Shown here: one piece after another, positions 53,768 through 61,508 of the stretch
How positions within the stretch are numbered: position 1 is the stretch's first letter
Layout of the letters: each line of letters starts with the position of its first letter
Assembly (NCBI GenBank): GCA_003168335.1
Contig: PMSM01000009.1
Coordinates: forward strand, 1 to 64,000
Length of the DNA: 64,000 nucleotides
Source of the DNA: Blastocatellia bacterium
GTDB taxonomy: Bacteria; Acidobacteriota; Blastocatellia; Pyrinomonadales; Pyrinomonadaceae
Direction: 5' to 3'
Program-made: the position numbers and the translations under genes
The notes under the pieces: model-generated
Databases searched by the model: none
Told to the model about the DNA's origin: nothing
Seen by the model: the letters and a program-made list of their open reading frames with translations, nothing else

Positions 53768-54008
53768 GTGTTTAGTCCTCCGCTTTCGAAAACTCCTTGC
53801 TCGCACTGTGCCACAGCCGCACGAACGGCACACGTTTGTATCACTTTGTTAGTGGAAAGATCATCACAACACATTTCCTGGTCGATTCTATTAGTTATTG
53901 AGTGAAGCAAAACGGTGTGTTAAGGTTGTGAGTGATCAGGGCATCACAACTCAGGAAAACGGGAGCGAGACACCAACAGTGTTCGATATCGTAGAAAAGG
54001 AATGGCCG

Positions 54009-54365
54009 ATGTCAGTCGGCGATGGCAAAGCGCAGCGCAAGAAGAGACCGCGGATACTCGCCATTACCACCGATTGCTGCACCGGATGCGCCGGCTCGCC
54101 CGCTTGCATCGAATACTGCCCGATCGAAGCTTGCATGTTTTGGATCCCGGACGAAGATCACCCACCCTTCGGCCGTATCGAAGTCGATCCCTACCTCTGT
54201 ATCGGATGTCAGAAGTGTACGAGTAAAGGACCCGACGGGGCATTTCTGGACGGCTGTCCATGGGATGCGATTGAGATGATTCCCACCGATGATTGGGAAG
54301 CAGTGCACGGAATTGTGTTGCCGGACTTGCCTCCTGAACCGCCGCCCGCCACAGTCGCAGGCTAA
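54009..54365 (+). CDS. 4Fe-4S ferredoxin
   Basis: A 118-aa ferredoxin. ITTDCCTGCAGSPACIEYCP and DPYLCIGCQKCTSKGPDGAF, followed by DGCPWDAIEM, provide the cysteines for two clusters, with a long insert between them. It is an electron carrier of unknown partner. ATG 54009 follows AAAAGGAA; an earlier start at TTG 53898 or GTG 53928 would add a plausible but less conserved N-terminus. Its end overlaps the convergent HEAT-protein gene by 4 bp. Confidence 0.83.
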   Translation: MSVGDGKAQRKKRPRILAITTDCCTGCAGSPACIEYCPIEACMFWIPDEDHPPFGRIEVDPYLCIGCQKCTSKGPDGAFLDGCPWDAIEMIPTDDWEAVHGIVLPDLPPEPPPATVAG

Positions 54366-55216
54366 TTTCCGCGACTCTTAATCGCTTTGACCGCCGCTGC
54401 TGCCGTCGTTTCCGCACTGGCGTCTGGCTGTGCGTACGACTCTATTGCCGGCAAGTCATCTTTGGTACCAACGTAGGCCAGCGCCTGTAGCGCGTCGTTC
54501 ACACTTGCCCGGTCGGGCGCTAACCAAACGATGGTCTGACCCGCGGCAACAGCGTCTCCTTCCTTAACCGCCAATTTGCCAATTGCCCCGTCCACCGGTG
54601 AACGAAACTCCTGCACCGCATTCGACGCGTCACGAATTCTCGCCAGCAAACCTCCCGCACTGATCTTCGAGCCCTGCGACAAGACACTAACGACGATCCC
54701 CCCGATCGGTGACTTTGTCTCGAATGGCTGCAGCATCGCGCGCAACTCTGGCCGGCCTGAGGCATCACCAAACCTCACCAGTTGCAAAGCCGCGTTGCGA
54801 CGCACGAGGGGCTCGCTGTCTCCGAGCAGACTAATCAATGCCTGTTGAAACTCTGCCGACTTGTTATCCTGACCCATGACCCAGGCGGTGGTCTTGCGAA
54901 TCTCGCCGGTCGGACTTTTGGTAAGCGCGATTACCTGCGGATAAAACCTCCTGGCGCTGGGATCCCCTCGCTCGATCTTCTCTTCAACCCGAGACAGCGC
55001 ATGTTGTATGTGGCGCGGATTTTTCTCGTCAGCCAGATAGGCAGCGATGTCCTCGTCCGAAAGATCGCGACCAAACCAGGTGCCGTACCAGGTGAGGAAC
55101 GGCACCACAATGAATAGCACCGCGACGATAATCAGTGGCAGAGACGCCCGCCGAGGCTTTGGTGGAACGGGGACCGAGGTTTTTTCGGCGTTTGCGTCCA
55201 CGGAAATTCCAAACAC
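54362..55216 (-). CDS. Membrane protein with HEAT-like repeats and a lipoyl-like domain
   Basis: A 284-aa protein. One transmembrane helix (LPLIIVAVLFIVVPFLTWYG near 26-45) is followed by HEAT-like helices (EIRKTTAWVMGQDNKSAEFQ, EPLVRRNAALQLVRFGDASG). A biotinyl/lipoyl-like hammerhead comes next (ETKSPIGGIVVSVLSQGSKI to GDAVAAGQTIVWL), but its hairpin has no obvious lysine attachment site. A HEAT tail ends it. It is the distal gene of the oxidase cluster on this strand and may help assemble it; this is inferred from position. Confidence 0.72.
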   Translation of the reverse strand: MFGISVDANAEKTSVPVPPKPRRASLPLIIVAVLFIVVPFLTWYGTWFGRDLSDEDIAAYLADEKNPRHIQHALSRVEEKIERGDPSARRFYPQVIALTKSPTGEIRKTTAWVMGQDNKSAEFQQALISLLGDSEPLVRRNAALQLVRFGDASGRPELRAMLQPFETKSPIGGIVVSVLSQGSKISAGGLLARIRDASNAVQEFRSPVDGAIGKLAVKEGDAVAAGQTIVWLAPDRASVNDALQALAYVGTKDDLPAIESYAQPDASAETTAAAAVKAIKSRGN

Positions 55217-55267
55217 TTGAAAGGGTTCCTATTCTTGAAGTGCGGCGGCAAGCAGTGCGCCACCTTG

Positions 55268-55337
55268 TCCGACAAACTTCAGTTTGTCGTTGATCTGCAG
55301 TTTACTCAACCTGAAGCGACAAACTGAAGTTTGTCGA
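55268..55337. repeat. GTCCGACAAAC palindrome pair
   Basis: GTCCGACAAACTTCAGTTTG (55268-55287) and CGACAAACTGAAGTTTGTCG (55318-55337) face each other. Related copies are at 3170, 36353, 56256, 56382, and 58001. Confidence 0.88.
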
Positions 55338-55345
55338 ACACAGAG

Positions 55346-55777
55346 CTATGGTGAAGGATAGAGGTGATACAGCATCAAGTAAACCAGGACGCCGGTGATC
55401 GACACGTACAGCCACATCGGCAAGGTCCAGCGAGCAATTGCCTTGTGTCGCTGAAAGTCACCCCGTTTAGCGCGTCGCACGGTAATTATTATGAAGGGCA
55501 CAATCACCACCGCCAGAAACGTGTGGGTAGTCAGGATCGTGAAATAGATCGGCCGGGCAATTCCCTGCCCGGCAAAGCTCGTCACGCCGTGATGCGCGTG
55601 ATAGACAAGATAGGAAATCAAAAACAGTACCGAAGCCGTCAGCGCAGCAAGCTGGCAGTTGCGATGAGCCAGCACTCTCTTTCGCCGAATGAAGTAATAG
55701 CCGCTTGAAAGGAGTACAAAGCTCGAAGCGTTCAGGGTTGCATTAAGATGCGGGAGAACCGAGTAGTAGTCCGTCAT
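55346..55777 (-). CDS. DUF420-family membrane protein (oxidase-associated)
   Basis: A 143-aa protein with four transmembrane helices. LPHLNATLNASSFVLLSSGY, KRVLAHRNCQLAALTASVLF, and SYLVYHAHHG match DUF420, a family often encoded next to cytochrome oxidase genes and related to CtaM, needed for oxidase assembly in Gram-positive bacteria. The conserved His residues could bind heme or copper. It lies in the same direction as the ctaC-ctaE genes. Confidence 0.85.
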   Translation of the reverse strand: MTDYYSVLPHLNATLNASSFVLLSSGYYFIRRKRVLAHRNCQLAALTASVLFLISYLVYHAHHGVTSFAGQGIARPIYFTILTTHTFLAVVIVPFIIITVRRAKRGDFQRHKAIARWTLPMWLYVSITGVLVYLMLYHLYPSP

Positions 55778-55787
55778 TAATTAAAAT

Positions 55788-55852
55788 GTGGCACAGACTT
55801 TAGTCTGTGGTGCAGCACGTTGAAGGAGAACACAGACTAAAGTCTGTGCCAC
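55788..55852. repeat. Paired ACTTYAGT-core palindromes
   Basis: GGCACAGACTTTAGTCTGTG (55790-55809) and CACAGACTAAAGTCTGTGCC (55831-55850). It is nearly identical to the unit at 3195-3249, 52 kb away. Confidence 0.92.
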
Positions 55853-55865
55853 TTTTTGCGTGTGG

Positions 55866-56249
55866 CTATTCTTTTTCCTTGCCCGCTTTCATTTGTGCGA
55901 CCATCCGATTTACGTCCGGCGGCATCGCTCTCCCTTTAGCATCTTTCAGGGCCGGAATGTTATGACCGCCGCCCGCAGCCAATCGCGACGCCGAGCCGCC
56001 ACCTGCCGCGGCCAATTGAGGCGCGGAGCCGCCACCGGCCGCCGCTCTCTTTTCCAGTCGGCGCGATAAGAACTCCATGCCCGGAACCGCGAGGAAGGAA
56101 AGAGCAAACACCAGCGGGACCACGATAAAAAATAGTCCATCGGTGCTGATGATACTGCCGCCGGCGAAGAGATCGTACGCGATAAGAGCGAAAAAACCCG
56201 CCGCGCCGATGACGCAAATAAGATTCAGTAATGATTCTTCGCGTTTCAT
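55866..56249 (-). CDS. Small membrane protein of the oxidase cluster
   Basis: A 127-aa protein. Two transmembrane helices (residues 6-25 and 36-58) are followed by an internal repeat, AAAGGGSAPQLAAAGGGSAS and RLAAGGGHN, then a charged end. ATG 56249 is chosen because a longer TTG-started frame lies in a palindromic repeat. No family is recognised; its place in the oxidase cluster suggests an accessory role. Confidence 0.65.
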   Translation of the reverse strand: MKREESLLNLICVIGAAGFFALIAYDLFAGGSIISTDGLFFIVVPLVFALSFLAVPGMEFLSRRLEKRAAAGGGSAPQLAAAGGGSASRLAAGGGHNIPALKDAKGRAMPPDVNRMVAQMKAGKEKE

Positions 56250-56255
56250 TTTTGT

Positions 56256-56405
56256 GTCCGACAAACTTTAGTTTGTCGCATTCCAATCTCCCTCCCCGCT
56301 GGGGGTGGGTTGGGGTGGGGGCTTGTACGCGCCATGCCCTCTCCCCTAGCCCCTCTCCCATCGGGAGAGGGGAACCACTAAGCCGACAAACTGATTTTGT
56401 CGGAC
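56256..56405. repeat. C/T-rich repeat block flanked by GTCCGACAAAC ends
   Basis: GTCCGACAAACTTTAGTTTG (56256-56275) opens the unit and GCCGACAAACTGATTTTGTC plus GGAC (56382-56405) closes it. The middle has CTCCCTCCCCGCTGGGGGTG and GGCTTGTACGCG, as at 36243-36377. Confidence 0.85.
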
Positions 56406-56409
56406 TACC

Positions 56410-56625
56410 TTAATGTTTCCTGGCGGCCGGCTTTGGCCGTTCGACCAATTCTTCGTATCCGCAGCGTTCGCACTGCCACAGGGGATACACGGCGTTTGGA
56501 TCAGCGGCGTTCTGGTACACGGCTCGTTCCGACGGGATTATTTTTCCGCCGCAGCGTGGGCAAGCGCGTCCGCGGGTGGTGCGCTTTTCGACGTCGATAT
56601 TCAGCAACTGGCTTTGATCGTCCAC
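56410..56625 (-). CDS. Small zinc-ribbon protein
   Basis: A 71-aa protein from GTG 56625, preceded by GGAGATGTGAA. CPRCGGKIIPSERAVY and WQCERCGYEELVERP form a Cys4 zinc ribbon. It overlaps no other gene in this form, and sits between two oxidase-cluster genes. A longer frame to 56748 is unlikely, since it reads into the next gene. Role unknown. Confidence 0.62.
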   Translation of the reverse strand: MDDQSQLLNIDVEKRTTRGRACPRCGGKIIPSERAVYQNAADPNAVYPLWQCERCGYEELVERPKPAARKH

Positions 56626-56662
56626 TTCACATCTCCGGTCCTGCCGCGTCGTCGTTTGTCTA

Positions 56663-56911
56663 TCAGCCGGATTTGCGATGACGATAAGCCAGAACAAAAA
56701 TCGTGCAAAAGATTGAAACCGGCGGCACCAGCAACACGAGCGTCCCAATGTTCAGATTCCGGGCAAAGACGCTGTTTGATCCGATCGAGGCGCGGCACAT
56801 TACACACTGGGCCAGCGCCGATTCGGAACACAGAGCGAACAACGACAATACGGCTATCGCCGTCAAGATCGAACGCAGTATCGACTGGTGCCTTGCTTGC
56901 AACACGCTCAA
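56663..56911 (-). CDS. Small CxxC membrane protein of the oxidase cluster
   Basis: An 82-aa protein. A hydrophobic signal-like helix (SILTAIAVLSLFALCSESAL) is followed by AQCVMCRASIG with a CxxC motif and a second transmembrane helix (LNIGTLVLLVPPVSIFCTIF). It ends with a basic tail. The CxxC outside the membrane might bind copper or heme. It begins 5 bp after the subunit IV gene stop, so the two are cotranscribed. Confidence 0.72.
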   Translation of the reverse strand: MSVLQARHQSILRSILTAIAVLSLFALCSESALAQCVMCRASIGSNSVFARNLNIGTLVLLVPPVSIFCTIFVLAYRHRKSG

Positions 56912-56915
56912 AAAC

Positions 56916-57269
56916 CTAATGGCTTTCCGCGGCCGGTTCGGCCGCTCCCTGATAACGCAACCCCTTCGATCGAAAACTGTCCGGAAAAAATACCAGCAGC
57001 ATCAGGCAGATGCAGATGACCACCGCCGGTACAATCGTCAGCACCAGATTCAAGCGTTCGAATCGCAGGTGCATGAAGTAGGCGACGATCAATGCCGCCT
57101 TGATTATCGAAGCGCCCAGCAAGATCACCAGCATGTAAATCACCGGGAGTTGTATGTAGCCAAGGAAAACCTCGAAGCCGGTCAGCAGCAGCAGCCAAAC
57201 CCAAACCGAAATGAACAGTTTGAGGCTTCCGGCAAAATGCTCGTCATCGCCAATCGCGTGTGTAGTCAT
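56916..57269 (-). CDS. ctaF: Cytochrome c oxidase subunit IV (bacterial type)
   Basis: A 117-aa protein with three transmembrane helices. LKLFISVWVWLLLLTGFEVF, the IKAALIVAYFMHLRFERL motif typical of prokaryotic COX IV, and a third helix are present. It is a small, non-catalytic subunit of heme-copper oxidases. ATG 57269 (MTTHAIGDDEHF) is chosen; the longer frame to 57284 is possible. It follows the subunit III gene by 25 bp. Confidence 0.88.
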   Translation of the reverse strand: MTTHAIGDDEHFAGSLKLFISVWVWLLLLTGFEVFLGYIQLPVIYMLVILLGASIIKAALIVAYFMHLRFERLNLVLTIVPAVVICICLMLLVFFPDSFRSKGLRYQGAAEPAAESH

Positions 57270-57294
57270 TCTCGCATCCTCCAAACCCGGTCAC

Positions 57295-57939
57295 TTACTT
57301 CTTCGGATAGATCGACAGCAGATAGATCATCGGGAAGACAAACATCCAGACCAAATCGACAAAGTGCCAGTACAGCCCGCTGATCTCGACATCTTCATGT
57401 TTCAGTTTGTTGACCCGTCCCGCGACAATCAGCAGGTAAATACAACCGGTGGCGACGTGGAACATGTGCATGCCGGTGATGCCAAAGAAAGTCGCGCCGA
57501 ATAGCGGTGTCGCGCCGGGCCACTTCGCGGCCCACTCAGCGGGCAATTGAAACGGCGTCAACCCTTCAGAGATCAAATGGCGCCATTCGATCGAGTGCAG
57601 AACAATAAAGGTGACGCCCAGGACTGCCGTCGCGATAATCCACTTGCGCGCGGTGGACCGCTGCCCGCGCGAAGACGCCGACACCGCCATCACCATCGTC
57701 AAGCTGGACGACAAGAGCACCAGCGTCATGACTGACGAAAATACTATGCTGGGATAAAACTTGAATGGCGTCGGCCAGACATTGGACGCGCGCAAATACG
57801 CATAGCCAATCAGGAGTGCAGAAAACGTAAGCGAATCGGACATGATGAAGAGCCACATGCCCAGCTTTCTGTGGCCCACGCGATACGGCAGCGCCCCGCC
57901 GCCCCAATCGCTCGAAATAGCCTGTGCTTCAGTTGCCAC
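57295..57939 (-). CDS. ctaE: Cytochrome c oxidase subunit III (copy 1)
   Basis: A 214-aa protein with about five to seven transmembrane helices. KLGMWLFIMSDSLTFSALLI is the subunit III start, with WRHLISEGLTPFQLPAEWAA in the loop and TGMHMFHVATGCIYLLIVAG and WHFVDLVWMFVFPMIYLL late, the last a family signature. It stabilises the catalytic core and proton uptake. A second, diverged subunit III gene lies upstream in the operon. Confidence 0.93.
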   Translation of the reverse strand: MATEAQAISSDWGGGALPYRVGHRKLGMWLFIMSDSLTFSALLIGYAYLRASNVWPTPFKFYPSIVFSSVMTLVLLSSSLTMVMAVSASSRGQRSTARKWIIATAVLGVTFIVLHSIEWRHLISEGLTPFQLPAEWAAKWPGATPLFGATFFGITGMHMFHVATGCIYLLIVAGRVNKLKHEDVEISGLYWHFVDLVWMFVFPMIYLLSIYPKK

Positions 57940-57964
57940 CAGTCACCTCCAACAGAACTTTTGT

Positions 57965-58023
57965 GCGACGAGCTTTAGCTTGTCGTTCCGAACTGGATAT
58001 CGACAAACCAAGGTTTGTCGGAC
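57965..58023. repeat. Palindrome pair between the two subunit III genes
   Basis: GCGACGAGCTTTAGCTTGTC (57965-57984) and CGACAAACCAAGGTTTGTCG plus GAC (58001-58023) belong to the GACAAAC family. Confidence 0.8.
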
Positions 58024-58026
58024 CTC

Positions 58027-58716
58027 TTACTTCCAAAGGAACAAAAGGGAAAACAAAGCGACCCAAAGTCCATCCATGAAATGCCAGTAGATCGTGGCCG
58101 CGCCGGCCGCGCCTGCGCGTAGAAGTTCACCTTCGATCGTGCTGCGCTTCCTGGTCGTGCGCAGCAGTAAGTAACCCAAAGCCAGAATCCCGCCGAGCAA
58201 GTGCAGGCCGTGCGCGGCCGTGAACAGATAGAAGAAAGAGCTGTGCGGATTGCTGGCCACGTAAACTCCCTGGCGCACGAGTTGTCGCCAGGCGAGAATC
58301 TGCGACGCCAAAAATGCCAGCCCCAAAGCAACCGTAATCATTAACCAACGGGTATAGCCTGCATCACTCTGCTGTTTCAAAGAACGCCGCGAAACTTCCA
58401 TCGTAACGCTGCTGATCAAAATCAACGCGGTGCTTAGCCAAAGCACCTTCGGCATCGCAATCGGATGCCAATCATTCCCCGATGCTGAGCGCACGATGTA
58501 CGAGCTGATTAGCGCGACAAACAGCATCAGAATGCTGCCGAGGCCCAGCCACACGCCGATGCGATAGCGATCGCCTGAGTAGCGCAGCGACTCGCCACCC
58601 TGACCACCCCGCCCGCCGCCGTTTTTGGGAAAGCCGTTGCCACCACGAAGACGCGGCCCGCCGCCGACAGTGGTGTCGATTACTCGCTCAGTGCTTGTGA
58701 CCATTGCCATTGCCAC
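58027..58716 (-). CDS. Cytochrome c oxidase subunit III (copy 2)
   Basis: A 229-aa paralogue of the copy at 57295. A Gly-rich N-terminal tail (GGGPRLRGGNGFPKNGGG) precedes RIGVWLGLGSILMLFVALIS. Late segments FFYLFTAAHGLHLLGGILAL and YWHFMDGLWVALFSLLFLWK match subunit III. The two copies differ clearly, so they are not a recent duplication. The start overlaps the ctaD end by 29 bp. Confidence 0.9.
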   Translation of the reverse strand: MAMAMVTSTERVIDTTVGGGPRLRGGNGFPKNGGGRGGQGGESLRYSGDRYRIGVWLGLGSILMLFVALISSYIVRSASGNDWHPIAMPKVLWLSTALILISSVTMEVSRRSLKQQSDAGYTRWLMITVALGLAFLASQILAWRQLVRQGVYVASNPHSSFFYLFTAAHGLHLLGGILALGYLLLRTTRKRSTIEGELLRAGAAGAATIYWHFMDGLWVALFSLLFLWK

Positions 58717-60574
58717 TTGCCTCTCCTAAACCACCAGAAATATCCGGACCTTCAGGTTCTGTCTGCATGATGAAATCCTTCGCCGCGCCGGGCACCGAAA
58801 ACTCGTAGGGTCCGCGATAAACCTCAGGCACAACTCCGGCGAAGTTATCGTGCGGGGGCGGCGTCGCCGTAGTCCATTCGAGCGTCGTCGCGTCCCAGGG
58901 ATTGTCGCTGGCCTTCTTGCCCTTGAACATGCTCCAGAAAAAGTTGAAGTAGAACACGATCTGGACGGCCGCGGTGATGAGTGCCGCTACGGTCACGAAC
59001 AGAACCAGCCCGTGCGCGCTTTTCAAGAACTCGTACTCGCCAAAATTCGCATAGCGACGCGGCATGCCGACCATGCCCATGGCGTGAAACGGAACGAAGA
59101 TGGCATAGACGCCAATGAAAGTGACCCAGAAATGGACCTTGCCCAGGCTCTCGTTCATCATGCGGCCAAACATTTTCGGAAACCAGAAATAAGTAGCGGC
59201 AAACATCCCGAAGATTGACGCGACGCCCATCACCAGATGGAAGTGCGCCGTCACGAAGTAAGTGTCGTGGAAGAAAAAGTCGAGAGACGTCTGGCCCAAC
59301 ACCAGCCCGGTGATTCCGCCGGCCACGAACAGCGACACGAACCCAATCGCGAACAGCATCGGAGTCGTGAAGCGAATCTTTGCGCCCCAGAGCGTGCCCA
59401 ACCAGTTGAAAGTCTTAATCGCTGAAGGCACACCAATCGAGAGCGTTAGGACTGAAAACGCAATGGCTGAGTATGGACTCATGCCGCTGATGAACATGTG
59501 ATGGCCCCAGACAAAGAAGCCCAGCATGCCGATCGCAAAGATCGCAAACACCATCGCGCGATATCCGAAGATCGGCTTGCGCGCGAAGGTCGAAAGAATG
59601 TGCGAGGTCGCGCCCATGCCTGGCAGAATCGCGATGTAAACTTCGGGGTGGCCAAAGAACCAGAACAAGTGTTGCCACAAAAGCGGCGAGCCGCCGGTGT
59701 GTAGCGGTACCAGCGAGCCGCTCACGTACAAGCCGCCCGGAATGAAGAAGCTGGTGCCGGCAATTCGATCCAGAAGCAGGAGGATGCCACCAGCCAATAA
59801 CACCGGGAACGATAGCAGCGCCAGTATCGCCGTGGTAAACCAGGCCCAGCAGGTCAACGGCATGCGCATCATGGTCATACCCTTCGTGCGCATGTTGATT
59901 AAGGTAGTGATGAAATTTAGAGCGCCCAGCAAAGACCCGACACAAAAGATGGCGATGCTGATAATCCAAAGGTTGACGCCGGCGCCTTGCCCGGGCCCGG
60001 CGACTTTACCCAGCGCGCTCAACGGCGGATACCCGGTCCATCCGCCAATCGGCCCGACCGTCCCGCTGCCCGCTGCAAAAGACTCACCCAGCTTCGAGAA
60101 CCATGAGCCAATCGTGAGGTTACCCTCGGCAAAGATCGCCAGCAGCAAGACCACGAAGCCGACGAGCGTGACCCAGAACGACATCATGTTCAGCACGGGA
60201 AACGCCATGTCTTCGGCGCCTATTTGAATCGGCAGGAAGTAGTTACCAAAGCCCCCCTGAGGGGCGGTGGTAAGCACAAAGAAAACCATTATGGTCCCGT
60301 GCATCGTCACCAGCGAGAGGTAGAACTCGGGGCTCATGATCCCACCGGGCGCGCCGGTCGGAAACAGGGTGGCCATAATTGGCCAGTGAGTACCCGGCCA
60401 GCTCAAGTTCAGGCGCATCAATATCGACATGACCAGTCCCACCAAGACAGCCGTCAGCGCCAGCAGAATGTACTGGATGCCGATCACCTTGTGATCGATA
60501 CTGAAGATGTATTTGCGAATGAAACCCGTCGGCGCTGGGTGCCGGTGAACTTCTTCGTGAGTTGCCTCTGCCAT
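58688..60574 (-). CDS. ctaD: Cytochrome c oxidase subunit I
   Basis: A 628-aa A-type heme-copper subunit with about twelve to fourteen helices. The heme a ligand His is in VTMHGTIMVFF, and the active-site motif FWFFGHPEVYIAILPGMG has the cross-linked His-Tyr. WGHHMFISGMSPYS with the copper-B His residues and HDTYFVTAHFHLVMG are all present. It reduces oxygen to water. It lies in the order ctaC-ctaD-subunit III-subunit III-subunit IV on the minus strand. Confidence 0.96.
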   Translation of the reverse strand: MAEATHEEVHRHPAPTGFIRKYIFSIDHKVIGIQYILLALTAVLVGLVMSILMRLNLSWPGTHWPIMATLFPTGAPGGIMSPEFYLSLVTMHGTIMVFFVLTTAPQGGFGNYFLPIQIGAEDMAFPVLNMMSFWVTLVGFVVLLLAIFAEGNLTIGSWFSKLGESFAAGSGTVGPIGGWTGYPPLSALGKVAGPGQGAGVNLWIISIAIFCVGSLLGALNFITTLINMRTKGMTMMRMPLTCWAWFTTAILALLSFPVLLAGGILLLLDRIAGTSFFIPGGLYVSGSLVPLHTGGSPLLWQHLFWFFGHPEVYIAILPGMGATSHILSTFARKPIFGYRAMVFAIFAIGMLGFFVWGHHMFISGMSPYSAIAFSVLTLSIGVPSAIKTFNWLGTLWGAKIRFTTPMLFAIGFVSLFVAGGITGLVLGQTSLDFFFHDTYFVTAHFHLVMGVASIFGMFAATYFWFPKMFGRMMNESLGKVHFWVTFIGVYAIFVPFHAMGMVGMPRRYANFGEYEFLKSAHGLVLFVTVAALITAAVQIVFYFNFFWSMFKGKKASDNPWDATTLEWTTATPPPHDNFAGVVPEVYRGPYEFSVPGAAKDFIMQTEPEGPDISGGLGEASGNGNGHKH

Positions 60575-60613
60575 CGCGGTTCTCCTCTAGCTGAAAAGAA
60601 GCAAAATCGAAAC

Positions 60614-61459
60614 TCAGTACTGCGGTAGTTGATACTTGTTCAGCAGTTCGTCCTTACGGGCCTGGAACTTGTCCTGCGGCAAGGCGATGAGTTCGCTGAA
60701 TTCGTTTTCCGGCAAAACGAGCATGTAGGATTTCATCTTGTAGTGATTCATTCCGCACAGCTCAGCGCAGGCTATCTCATACTTGCCAGTCTTGGTGACC
60801 GTGAAGTGGACCGGAATGGCCATGCCTGGAACCAGGTCCTGCTTGAACCGGAGTTGCGGCACAAAGAAGCTGTGCGTTACGTCCTTCGATTTCAGGATTA
60901 GTTCAACCGGACGATTTACCGGGACCACCAGAGTCGAGACGACCGAGTCGTCCTTGGCATTTGGATCAGTATCATCCAAACCGACATAGTTCAGGGCCGA
61001 GTCGTCTATCAGCTTTGGATCGGTGCGGCCGAAGACGGTGTCCTTGCCCGAATAGTGAAAATTCCAACTGAATTGCTGGGCGACAACTTCGATGGTATAG
61101 GATCCGGGGGGCGCCGCGTGCAGGTGCAGCGAGGCCCAGACTTTCTGTCCCATGATGGCCAGACTGATGAAGATGACCGCGGTCACCACAGTCCAAACGA
61201 CTTCGAGCCGGTTGTTTCCATGCGAATACGTCGCCCGGGCAGTGCTGGCTGTATCGCGAAACTTCCACACCACCCAACCCAGTCCGATCTGCGCCGCCGC
61301 GAAAGCTACACCCACCACGATGATCGTGATCATGAACTGGCTGTCGACGCGTGGACCGTGCTCAGAGATGGCTTCCGGAAACCACCAGCGTTTGCTGACA
61401 AACATCCAAACGGAGCCGAGCGTTATGATCCAGATGGCTATTGCAAGAACACGTCCCAT
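60614..61459 (-). CDS. ctaC: Cytochrome c oxidase subunit II
   Basis: A 281-aa subunit with two N-terminal transmembrane helices (6-22 and 44-66) and a periplasmic cupredoxin domain. The CuA motif is CAELCGMNHYKMKSYMLVLP with the ligands His, Cys, Cys, Met. There is no CXXCH heme c motif, so this is an aa3-type and not a caa3-type subunit II. It accepts electrons from a soluble or membrane cytochrome c, not identified here. Confidence 0.95.
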   Translation of the reverse strand: MGRVLAIAIWIITLGSVWMFVSKRWWFPEAISEHGPRVDSQFMITIIVVGVAFAAAQIGLGWVVWKFRDTASTARATYSHGNNRLEVVWTVVTAVIFISLAIMGQKVWASLHLHAAPPGSYTIEVVAQQFSWNFHYSGKDTVFGRTDPKLIDDSALNYVGLDDTDPNAKDDSVVSTLVVPVNRPVELILKSKDVTHSFFVPQLRFKQDLVPGMAIPVHFTVTKTGKYEIACAELCGMNHYKMKSYMLVLPENEFSELIALPQDKFQARKDELLNKYQLPQY

Positions 61460-61508
61460 CGAATATCTCCTTAAAGAGTTATAGGTCGTATAAGTCCTAG
61501 ATGACCTA

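Noticed and set aside
56256-56405. The C/T-rich block as a promoter or protein-coding region
   Set aside because: A near copy occurs at 36243-36377 in a different setting, so it is a repeat; frames through it are not conserved-looking.
3170-58023. The recurring palindromes as CRISPR repeats
   Set aside because: They are single or paired units scattered between genes, without regular spacers.
59697-60227. Plus-strand frame of 176 aa opposite ctaD
   Set aside because: It is antisense to the well-conserved subunit I and shows no domain.
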